64,000 nt of DNA from Streptomyces hiroshimensis (lineage in GTDB: Bacteria; Actinomycetota; Actinomycetes; Streptomycetales; Streptomycetaceae), in contig NZ_BMUT01000002.1 of the NCBI RefSeq assembly GCF_014650335.1, positions 573,301 through 637,300 on the forward strand, given 5' to 3'. Under the pieces are notes generated by a model. It saw only the letters and a list, made by a program, of their open reading frames with translations, was not told the DNA's origin and made no database searches. Positions 46,713 through 54,011 of the stretch are shown in pieces. The position numbers and the translations under genes are program-made. How positions within the stretch are numbered: position 1 is the first letter of the stretch; each line of letters begins with the position of its first letter.

Positions 46713-47720
46713 CTACCCGTCCAGGAAGTCCGTGATGCCGTCGGCGATCCCTTGCGCCGCCTTCTGCCGCCATGCACCGTCCGTCAGCAACGCGGCGTCC
46801 TGGGGATCGCGCATGTTGCCGCACTCGATGAACACCTTGGGAACGGTGGAGAGGTTGAGCCCGCCGAGGTCGCCCCGGGTGTCCAGGCCCGTGCCGCCGC
46901 CGATGTAGTTGGACGGGGCGCTGCCGGTGCTCCGCACGAAGTGGCCCGCGATGCGCACCCCGAGGTCCTTCGACGGGCCGACGATGGGCGAGGTGTCCGC
47001 GCGGCCCCCCTTGACGGAAGCGGGCAGGATCACATGGAAGCCGCGGTTGCCGACGGCCGAGCCGTCGGCGTGCACCGAGACGGCGGCGTCGGCGTGCGCC
47101 TGGTTGCCGATCGCGGCCCGCTCGTCCACGCACGGGCCGTACGGGCGCTCGCCGTCGTGCGTGAACACCACCTTGGCGCCCTGCGCCCGCAGGAGCGTCC
47201 GGATCCGGTGGGCGACGTCGAGGCTGAACGTGGCCTCGGCGTAACCGGCGTCCGTGGACGTCCCGGTGGTGTCGCACTCCTTGCGGCCGGTGCCGATGTC
47301 GACGGAGCGGTTGATCTCGGTGGTGTGCTCGCTGTTGCGGATGTTGTGGCCGGGATCGACCAGGACCACCTTGCCCTTGAGGGGGCCGTCCGGCAGCGGC
47401 CCGTCGTCGGCCGCGGCGGGCGACGCGCTCGGCGGCGCGGGCGACCCCGGAGCGGGCGACCCGGGAGCGGACGGCCCGGACGCCGAAGGCTTGCCGTCCG
47501 ACGGCGACGGCTGCCGGGACGGGGCCTGCGACGAGGGCGACCCGCCCGGCGAGGCCGACGACGCGGCGGCCACCGGGGCCTTCTTCCCGCCGTCCGCCTC
47601 CGCGTCCCACAGCAGCCAGCCCGCGAGGCCGGCCGGCACCAGGGCCGCCACCGCGACGACGACGGGCCTACGGATGCCGCCCGGACGGCGGGTCACACGG
47701 GGAAAGCTGCCTTTGGACAC
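46713..47720 (-). CDS. N-acetylmuramoyl-L-alanine amidase (Amidase_3)
   Basis: 335 residues. N-terminal TM/signal helix (VVVAVAALVPAGLAGWLLW), then a long Ser/Pro/Gly linker (repeats of PSAPGSPAP type) and the catalytic domain from about residue 115: VLVDPGHN (first zinc His), YAEATFSLDVA (Glu), VSVHADGS (second His), and PKVFIECGNM (catalytic Glu). It cleaves peptidoglycan stem peptides outside the cell, attached through the N-terminal helix. GTG 47720; no strong ribosome site. Followed by a methyltransferase gene in the opposite order of transcription. Confidence 0.9.
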   Translation of the reverse strand: MSKGSFPRVTRRPGGIRRPVVVAVAALVPAGLAGWLLWDAEADGGKKAPVAAASSASPGGSPSSQAPSRQPSPSDGKPSASGPSAPGSPAPGSPAPPSASPAAADDGPLPDGPLKGKVVLVDPGHNIRNSEHTTEINRSVDIGTGRKECDTTGTSTDAGYAEATFSLDVAHRIRTLLRAQGAKVVFTHDGERPYGPCVDERAAIGNQAHADAAVSVHADGSAVGNRGFHVILPASVKGGRADTSPIVGPSKDLGVRIAGHFVRSTGSAPSNYIGGGTGLDTRGDLGGLNLSTVPKVFIECGNMRDPQDAALLTDGAWRQKAAQGIADGITDFLDG

Positions 47721-47758
47721 CCGGCGATGCTACGCCGCCGCTCCGCCGCGCAGGGGGC

Positions 47759-48397
47759 CTACGCCGCAACCGGTACGCGCCGCAGCACCCGCAGCGAGCG
47801 CGTCACCGACACTTCGGTGAACTCCCCGGACTCCAGTGCCCTGCGGTACACGCGGTACGGCGCCTGGCCGCCGTCGGCCGGGTCGGGGAAGACGTCGTGG
47901 ATGACCAGCAGCCCGCCCGGGGCGAGGTGCGGCACCCAGCCCTCGTAGTCCGCCGTGGCGTGCTCGTCGGTGTGCCCGCCGTCGATGAACACCAGCCCCA
48001 GCGGCGCCGCCCAGAGCGAGGCCGCCAGCGGCGACCGCCCCACGATCGCCACCACGTGCTCCTCCAGCCCCGCCTGATGCAGCGTGCGCCGGAACGCGGG
48101 CAGCGTGTCCATCCGGCCCACGGCCTCGTCGACGAGCGACGCGTCGTGGTACTCCCAGCCCGGCTGCTGCTCCTCGCTGCCCCGGTGGTGGTCCACCGTG
48201 ACGGCCGTGACCCCCGCCTCGCGCGCGGCGGCGGCCAGCAGGATCGTCGACCGGCCGCAGTACGTCCCCACTTCGAGCAGCGGCAGCGCGAGCCGTGCGG
48301 CCTCCTCCGCGGCGGCGTGGAGGGCGAGCCCCTCGTCGAGCGGCATGAACCCCTTGGCCGCCTCGAAGGCGGCGAGTATCTCGGGCTTGGGGGGCAT
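47759..48397 (-). CDS. Class I SAM methyltransferase (Methyltransf_24)
   Basis: 212 residues. Motif I LLEVGTYCGRSTILLA, then VTAVTVDHHRGSEEQQPGW, LVFIDGGHTDEHATADYEGW, and LAPGGLLVIHDVFPD are typical of O-methyltransferase-like proteins often found with glycan genes. Acceptor unknown. ATG 48397 has CAGGAGG in front. The 38-bp gap to the amidase suggests co-transcription. Confidence 0.85.
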   Translation of the reverse strand: MPPKPEILAAFEAAKGFMPLDEGLALHAAAEEAARLALPLLEVGTYCGRSTILLAAAAREAGVTAVTVDHHRGSEEQQPGWEYHDASLVDEAVGRMDTLPAFRRTLHQAGLEEHVVAIVGRSPLAASLWAAPLGLVFIDGGHTDEHATADYEGWVPHLAPGGLLVIHDVFPDPADGGQAPYRVYRRALESGEFTEVSVTRSLRVLRRVPVAA

Positions 48398-48565
48398 GGT
48401 GTCGTCCTCCTGGGGTACGCGGTGGTCGGCTCATTGTCCTCACGGTCCGCCGCGCGCGGTGCGCGAGGGGTCGATACCGTGGGGAGGACGCCGGGGAGAA
48501 CGCTGGGAAGAACGTACGGGGGACTCTCGGGAAGCCGCTGCTGAAGCCGCTGAAAGGGGCGGAAG

Positions 48566-49117
48566 ATGTCCTTCGCCGTAACGCTGCTCGCCGCTTCGAT
48601 GGCCGTCGTGCCGCCCATGGGCGGAGCCCACTGCCAAGGGGCCGACGTGAGGGCCGTCTTCGCGGACCCCACGGGCGACGTGCTGCGCGCTGTGACGTTC
48701 GACCAGGCCGCCGTCCCGCCGGGCGCGCACGTCTCCGTCGTGGAGCGCACCGGCCGGCACGGCACGCACATCCGCCTGAGCCTGCACGGCCTCCAGCCGG
48801 GACGCACGTTCGGCGCCCACGTCCACACGAACCCGTGCGGCACCCGCCCCGAGAACTCGGGTGCGCACTACCAGCAGGTCAAGGACCCCAAGCAGCCCTC
48901 GACCGACCCCGCGTACGCCAATCCGCGCAACGAGGTCTGGCTGGACTTCACCACCGACCGGCGGGGTGACGGCGCGTCGTCCTCCACGGTCGCCTGGCGC
49001 TTCCGCCCCGGCGAGGCCCGCTCCGTCGTCATCCACGAGCACGCCACCGAGACGGCCAAGGGCCGGGCGGGCATGGCGGGCGCGCGGCTGGCGTGTGTCA
49101 ACGTGCCCTTCAAGTGA
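48566..49117 (+). CDS. Cu/Zn superoxide dismutase-like exported protein
   Basis: 183 residues with an N-terminal signal peptide (AVTLLAASMAVVPPMGGA). The fold landmarks are HIRLSLHGLQPGRTFGAHVH, a HVHTNPCG metal loop, SGAHYQQ, and VWLDFTTDRRGDGAS; VIHEHATET takes the place of the usual VVHAGPDD loop. Some copper/zinc ligands are present, others shifted, so activity is uncertain. ATG 48566 has GGGGCGGAAG upstream. Confidence 0.75.
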   Translation: MSFAVTLLAASMAVVPPMGGAHCQGADVRAVFADPTGDVLRAVTFDQAAVPPGAHVSVVERTGRHGTHIRLSLHGLQPGRTFGAHVHTNPCGTRPENSGAHYQQVKDPKQPSTDPAYANPRNEVWLDFTTDRRGDGASSSTVAWRFRPGEARSVVIHEHATETAKGRAGMAGARLACVNVPFK

Positions 49118-49208
49118 GCGTCGAACAATAGGACGAGGCACTCGCAAGGGTGATCGTGCGCGCTGCAGGCCCCGGGCACGGTCCCCGGCGCCATAGCCTG
49201 CTGCCGCC

Positions 49209-49649
49209 ATGAACGATTTCGTTGACGAAGCACGCTCACGCGTCGCACACCTGCTCCGGATGGCCAACACCACGGACGACCGGGTCAGGGCGCGGATCAT
49301 CGAGTACGCGGACACCACCCCGGAGCCGCCTGTCATGAGCCGGGCCGGGATCGTCACGACCGGATGCGCGCAGTGCCTGAGGACCGCGTGGAGGCAGCAG
49401 GACGCGGAGGGGCCCGTGTGGGTCTGCGCGTCGTGCGGCCATGTCGAAGGAGTGACCGTGAACTGCCCCCACTGCAAGGTGGCCATGACCCCGCCGCCGC
49501 TCGGCGCCCCCGACCGGTGGCAGTGCCCTCGGTGCCCGCGGGTCGCGGCCACGGGGGAGAGCGCGCAGGACATCGAGGAGCGGGAGCGGCAACGGGTTGC
49601 GGCCGTTGCCGCGCTGGAGTCGGCGATGGCCCTGCGGGCGGCGGACTGA
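49209..49649 (+). CDS. Hypothetical protein with three zinc-ribbon CxxC pairs
   Basis: 146 residues. Four CxxC pairs: CAQC, CASC, CPHC, CPRC between residues 52 and 104, forming two small zinc ribbons. Helical N-terminus (DEARSRVAHLLRMANTT) and C-terminus (EERERQRVAAVAALESAM). Possibly nucleic-acid or protein binding; unassigned. ATG 49209. Confidence 0.72.
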   Translation: MNDFVDEARSRVAHLLRMANTTDDRVRARIIEYADTTPEPPVMSRAGIVTTGCAQCLRTAWRQQDAEGPVWVCASCGHVEGVTVNCPHCKVAMTPPPLGAPDRWQCPRCPRVAATGESAQDIEERERQRVAAVAALESAMALRAAD

Positions 49650-49797
49650 GTGCCTCGCTGGGGTGCCGTCGTCGGCTGCGGGTCGTTCGTGGCTGGTCGC
49701 GCAGTTCCCCGCGCCCCTTATGGGGGCGTGATGCCCGTGCCCGTGCCCGTGCCCGGTGCGGAACCGCCCTACGGCAGCCCGGCCGGTTCCCGGCCGC

Positions 49798-50991
49798 CTA
49801 CCGCAGGTGTGACGTGTCGTTGAGCAGTCTCAGCGACGCGTTGCCGTCCGCGTAGTAGGCGACGGCCGACACCGACGCCGCCGACAGCTCCATGCGGAAC
49901 AGGGACTCCGGCGGGGCGCCGAGGGCCAGTCGTACGAGCGTCTTCACCGGCGTCACGTGCGTGACCAGCAGGACCGTACGGCCCGCGTACCGGGCGAGGA
50001 GCTTGTCCCGCGTGAGGGACACGCGGCGGGCGACCGCCGCGAAGCTCTCGCCGCCGCCGGTCGGGGCCGCCTTGGAGGAGGCGAGCCAGGCGTCGAGGTC
50101 GGCGGGGTGGCGCTCGCGGACCTCCGCGAAGGTCAGCCCCTCCCAGGCGCCGAAGTCGGCCTCGCGCAGGCCCTCCTCGACGCGCACCTCCAGGCCCAGG
50201 CGCGCGGCCACGGCGTCCGCCGTCTCGCGGCAGCGCCGCATGGGCGAGGAGACGACCGCCTGGATCGTGCCGCGCGCGGCGAGTGCGGCGCCCGCGCGCT
50301 CGGCCTGGTGAAGGCCTACGGGCGAGAGCTCCGGGTCGCTGCCGCCACTGCCGGAGAATCGCTTCTGCGGAGTGAGGGCCGTCTCACCGTGCCGCAGCAG
50401 CACGAAGGTGGTCGGCGCCCCGAGGTCGGCGGGGGCGGCCCAGCCGACGGGAGCGGGCTTGGGCTCCTCCAGCGGCTCTTCCAGCGGCTCCGCCACGGGC
50501 TCCGTTGCGCGCGGGGCCGTGCGCGCGGCCGTACGCTCTGCGAACGCCGCCGCGGAGGCGCCCGCATCCCACTGACGGCCCGCCTTGCCCGCGTCCATGG
50601 CCTCGTTCGCGAGCCGGTCCGCGTGCTTGTTCTGCTCGCGCGGGATCCACTCGTAGGCGACCTGTCCCGCGGGGAAGAGCGCCCGCGCCCGGGCGGCGAG
50701 CGGCCGCATGTCCGGGTGCTTGATCTTCCAGCGGCCCGACATCTGCTCCACGACGAGCTTGGAGTCCATCCGGACCAGGATCCCGGCGTCGGCGTCGAGA
50801 GCCTTCGCGGCCTCCAGGCCGGCGATGAGCCCCCGGTACTCGGCGACGTTGTTCGTGGCCGTGCCGATGTACTCGGCGGCCTCGGCGAGCGCCTCGCCGG
50901 TCGCCGCGTCCAGCACGACGGCGCCGTAGCCGGCGGGGCCCGGGTTGCCCCGGGAACCGCCGTCCGCCTCGACGATGAAGCGAGGGGCCAC
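49798..50991 (-). CDS. Bifunctional RNase H / histidine (acid) phosphatase
   Basis: 397 residues. N-terminal RNase HI-like domain: FIVEADGGSRGNPGPAGYGA, NVAEYRGLIAGLEAA (catalytic Glu), and MDSKLVVEQMSGRW (Asp). After a Glu/Pro linker (EEPLEEPKPAP) a histidine phosphatase domain begins: VLLRHGETALTPQKRFSG (catalytic RHG), then SSPMRRCRETAD. Same layout as mycobacterial Rv2228c, where it processes RNA-DNA hybrids and alpha-ribazole phosphate. GTG 50991 lies 5 nt after the zinc-ribbon gene's stop. Confidence 0.92.
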   Translation of the reverse strand: MAPRFIVEADGGSRGNPGPAGYGAVVLDAATGEALAEAAEYIGTATNNVAEYRGLIAGLEAAKALDADAGILVRMDSKLVVEQMSGRWKIKHPDMRPLAARARALFPAGQVAYEWIPREQNKHADRLANEAMDAGKAGRQWDAGASAAAFAERTAARTAPRATEPVAEPLEEPLEEPKPAPVGWAAPADLGAPTTFVLLRHGETALTPQKRFSGSGGSDPELSPVGLHQAERAGAALAARGTIQAVVSSPMRRCRETADAVAARLGLEVRVEEGLREADFGAWEGLTFAEVRERHPADLDAWLASSKAAPTGGGESFAAVARRVSLTRDKLLARYAGRTVLLVTHVTPVKTLVRLALGAPPESLFRMELSAASVSAVAYYADGNASLRLLNDTSHLR

Positions 50992-50996
50992 GGGGC

Positions 50997-51740
50997 TTAC
51001 AGGCCGGACTCGGAGGTGCGGACCAGGATGCGGCTGCAGTTCTCGCAGCGGACGACCTGGTCGGCGGCGGCGGCGCGGACCTCGTTGAGCTCGGTGATGT
51101 CCAGCTCCAGGCGGCAGCCCTCGCAGCGGCGCTGGTTCAGGCGCGCCGCGCCGATGCCGCCCTGCTTCTCCCGCAGGCGGTCGTAGAGCTTCAGCAGATC
51201 GGCCGGGACGGAGGCGGCGACGATCTCGCGCTCCTTGGTGACCGAGGCGGCCTCGGCGTCGATCTCGGCGACGGCGGCGTCGCGGCGCGCGACGGCGTCG
51301 CCGACCTTGGCCTGGACGGACTCGACGCGGCCGGTCAGCTCGGTGACGCGCTCCTGCGCGGACTCGCGGCGCTCCATGACCTCGAGGACGACGTCCTCCA
51401 GGTCGCCCTGGCGCTTGGCGAGGGAGGCCACCTCGCGCTGCAGGTTCTCCAGGTCCTTCGCGGACATGCCGACGCCGGTGTCCAGGCGCTGCTGGTCACG
51501 GGCGGCGCGCTGGCGGACCTGGTCGACGTCCTGCTCGGCCTTGGTCTGCTCGCGGGCGGTGTCGCTCTCCTCGGTCTGCGCGGCGACGAGGAGGTCGCGG
51601 TGCTGGGTGAGGTCGGCCTCGAGGGAGGCGATCTCGGCGTGCTCGGGCAGGCTCGACCGCTTGTGGGCGAGCTGACCGAGGCGGGTGTCCAGCGCCTGGA
51701 GGTCGAGGAGGCGGATCTGGTCGGCGGGCGCGGCGTTCAG
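50997..51740 (-). CDS. Coiled-coil C4 zinc-ribbon protein (Rv2229c-like)
   Basis: 247 residues, nearly all long coiled coil (residues about 5-190), with a zinc ribbon near the end: CEGC and CENC. It starts NAAPADQIRLLDLQALDTRL, the conserved N-terminus, which requires CTG 51740 (CAGGAG upstream); the first ATG lies 91 codons later. Stop is TAA, rare here. Middle gene of the conserved Nif3-zinc ribbon-RNase H operon. Function unknown, possibly RNA binding. Confidence 0.88.
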   Translation of the reverse strand: MNAAPADQIRLLDLQALDTRLGQLAHKRSSLPEHAEIASLEADLTQHRDLLVAAQTEESDTAREQTKAEQDVDQVRQRAARDQQRLDTGVGMSAKDLENLQREVASLAKRQGDLEDVVLEVMERRESAQERVTELTGRVESVQAKVGDAVARRDAAVAEIDAEAASVTKEREIVAASVPADLLKLYDRLREKQGGIGAARLNQRRCEGCRLELDITELNEVRAAAADQVVRCENCSRILVRTSESGL

Positions 51741-51773
51741 TTGGGGGCTCCTGGGGTGATTGTCGTAAGAAGG

Positions 51774-52613
51774 CTAGGAGGCGGAGAAGGCGGACGCCGC
51801 GTGGGCGGTCCAGGGGTCGGTGACGGTTTTCGAGACGTGGGTGCGCAGGCCCCAGCCGTGCCGGTCGGAGATCTCGTCCAGCTGGGCGGCCGCCTGCTCG
51901 GCCCAGGGCCACTCGGTGGCCCAGTGCGCCGCGTCGACGAGCGCCAGCGGGCTGTGCTGCTGGGCCTCGGACGCCGGGTGGTGGCGCAGGTCGGCGGTGA
52001 CGTAGGCGTCCACGCCGGCGGCCCGCACCGCATCGAAGAGGGAGTCGCCGGAGCCGCCGCAGACCGCCACCGTGCGGATGGTGCGCGTGGGGTCGCCTGC
52101 GACGCGGATGCCCTGGGCCGTGGCGGGCAGCCGCTTGGCGGCGTGCTCGGCGAATTCGGCCAGATTCATGGGCGGGTCGACCTCGCAGACGCGACCGAGG
52201 CCGCGGCGGCCCGCGGGGTCGTCCGGGTCGGGGACGAGCGGGCCGGTGACGCGCAGGTCGAGCGCGCCGGCGAGGGCGTCGGAGACGCCGGGGTCGGCGC
52301 GGTCGGCGTTGGTGTGCGCGACGTGCAGCGCGATGTCGTTCTTGATCAGGGTGTGCACGGCGCGGCCCTTGAAGGTCGAGGCCGCGACGGTCGTCGTTCC
52401 GCGCAGATAGAGCGGGTGGTGCGTGACCAGGAGGTTCGCGCCGAGCTCCACGGCCTCCTCGACGACCTCCTGGACGGGGTCGACCGCGAACAGGACCCGG
52501 GTGACCGGGGCGTCGGGGTCGCCGCAGACCGTGCCGACGGCATCCCACTGCTCGGCCCGCTCGGGGGGCCAGAGGGCGTCGAGGGCGGCGATGACTTCAG
52601 ACAGTGCGGGCAC
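51774..52613 (-). CDS. Nif3-like dinuclear metal centre protein
   Basis: 279 residues: VPALSEVIAALDALWPPERA, EQWDAVGTVCGDPDAPVTRV, LLVTHHPLYLRG (metal His), HVAHTNADRADPGVSDALA, then CGGSGDSLFDAVRAAGVDA, and HHPASEAQQHSPLALVDAAH near the end, matching the NIF3/YbgI family. These form hexameric rings with two metal ions; proposed GTP cyclohydrolase-like or hydrolase role. GTG 52613 is preferred by family alignment, although no strong ribosome site precedes it. Confidence 0.88.
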   Translation of the reverse strand: MPALSEVIAALDALWPPERAEQWDAVGTVCGDPDAPVTRVLFAVDPVQEVVEEAVELGANLLVTHHPLYLRGTTTVAASTFKGRAVHTLIKNDIALHVAHTNADRADPGVSDALAGALDLRVTGPLVPDPDDPAGRRGLGRVCEVDPPMNLAEFAEHAAKRLPATAQGIRVAGDPTRTIRTVAVCGGSGDSLFDAVRAAGVDAYVTADLRHHPASEAQQHSPLALVDAAHWATEWPWAEQAAAQLDEISDRHGWGLRTHVSKTVTDPWTAHAASAFSAS

Positions 52614-52725
52614 GGAGGAAAGGCTACCTGTCCGCCGTGCCCGCGCGGCCATCGCTCGGCGACGGCCGTGCCGGGCGCCCGGCACGGCCGGGCCAGGAGT
52701 CGGCGACGGCCGTGCCGGGGACCGG

Positions 52726-53763
52726 CTACTTCACGAGGAAGCCCCGGAGGTCGTCGAGGACGCTGTTCGCGGCCGTGACGCCCAGGCCCAGGTACCAGGT
52801 CTCGTCCTTGACGTCCTTGGCGTGGCCGTCCTTGACCGCCTTCAGGCTCTTCCACAGCGGGTTGCCCTCGGCGGCGTCGCGCTTGGTCTTGTCCGGGGAG
52901 CCGTAGACGCCGGTGAAGATCCAGTCGGCGTCGGCCTGGTCGATCTGCTCCGGGCCGATCTCCACGGCGAGCTTGTCGGCCTGCTGGTTCTTCGGGCGCG
53001 GCAGGCCGGCGTCCTTGAGGATGGTGCCGATGAAGGACTGGCCGGCGTACAGGCGCGTGAACTGCGGCAGGTAGCGGACCATCGAGATCGTGGGCTTGTT
53101 CCCGCCGAGGTCCTCGCCGAGCTTCTTCGCCTTGGCGGCGTACGCGTCGAGGTTCTTCTTCGCCTCGGCGGTCTTGTCGAGCGCGGCCGCGTTGAGGAGG
53201 TAGTTCTCCTTCCACGTGAAGCCCGGGCGGACGGAGAAGACGGTCGGGGCGATCTTGGCGAGGTCCTTGTAGTTCTTCTCCGCGCGCAGCTTGCTGCCGA
53301 GGATCAGGTCCGGGTGGAGCTCGTTGATGGCCTCGAGGTTGAGGTTGTTGATCGTGCCGACGTTCTTCGGGTCGCCGGCGTCCTTCTTCAGGTACTCCGG
53401 GAGCTCCTGGCTGCCCTCGCTGGGGGCCCAGCCGACCGGCTGGATGCCGAGCGAGACCACGTTGTCGAGCTCGCCGACGTCGAGGACGACGACGCGCTTC
53501 GGGCGCTCCTTGAGCTCGGTCGTGCCGAGGGCGTGCCTGACGGTGCGCGGGAACTGACCGGGCGCGGCGTCCGTGCCCATCTTCGCCGTCTCCTCGGCGG
53601 CCTTGCCGAAGTCCTTGCCGCCCTGCGCCACGGCCTTGGAGCCGCTGCCGCCGTCCTTGCCCGCCTCGTCCTTGCCGTCCCCCGACGATCCGCAGGCCGC
53701 GAGGGAGAGCGCGGCGGCTACGGACAGGGCGACTGCGGCGGTGCCGCGGCGGCGAAGGGACAT
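52726..53763 (-). CDS. Siderophore ABC transporter substrate-binding lipoprotein
   Basis: About 345 residues. Lipobox LSLAAC at residues 17-22; the chain then has a Gly/Lys-rich linker and the two-lobed FecB/FhuD-type domain: RVVVLDVGELDNVVSLGIQP, INELHPDLILGSKL, then YLPQFTRLYAGQSFIGTIL. ATG 53763 has GGAG 7 nt upstream; an ATG at 53775 lacks a site. It captures a ferric hydroxamate or similar at the membrane. No permease gene is adjacent. Controlled by an iron box. Confidence 0.9.
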   Translation of the reverse strand: MSLRRRGTAAVALSVAAALSLAACGSSGDGKDEAGKDGGSGSKAVAQGGKDFGKAAEETAKMGTDAAPGQFPRTVRHALGTTELKERPKRVVVLDVGELDNVVSLGIQPVGWAPSEGSQELPEYLKKDAGDPKNVGTINNLNLEAINELHPDLILGSKLRAEKNYKDLAKIAPTVFSVRPGFTWKENYLLNAAALDKTAEAKKNLDAYAAKAKKLGEDLGGNKPTISMVRYLPQFTRLYAGQSFIGTILKDAGLPRPKNQQADKLAVEIGPEQIDQADADWIFTGVYGSPDKTKRDAAEGNPLWKSLKAVKDGHAKDVKDETWYLGLGVTAANSVLDDLRGFLVK

Positions 53764-53844
53764 CACGTACTCCATGTCGGTCCGGCCGGCCGTCGGGGCC
53801 GGCGGGTGGTCAAGGGGGCCTTTTCAGCCACCCCCCGCGACTAC

Positions 53845-53863
53845 TTAGGCACGCCTTACCTTA
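53845..53863. promoter_or_regulatory. DmdR/IdeR-type iron box
   Basis: On the minus strand TAAGGTAAGGCGTGCCTAA agrees with the 19-bp consensus TTAGGTTAGGCTCACCTAA at 14 positions. It is about 80 bp upstream of the siderophore-binding gene. Confidence 0.8.
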
Positions 53864-54011
53864 CGTGACGGTGCGAAACGTGTGAAGCACAGCCTCCGTG
53901 CACTCCTCAGGCGAATCGGACAAGAGCCACCCTTACGCGTGAAGCGGGCCGACTCTCATTGTTCGGCTGGAAGTGCGATAACTACGTTCAGTGCCGGAGG
54001 TGACGTTTCTC

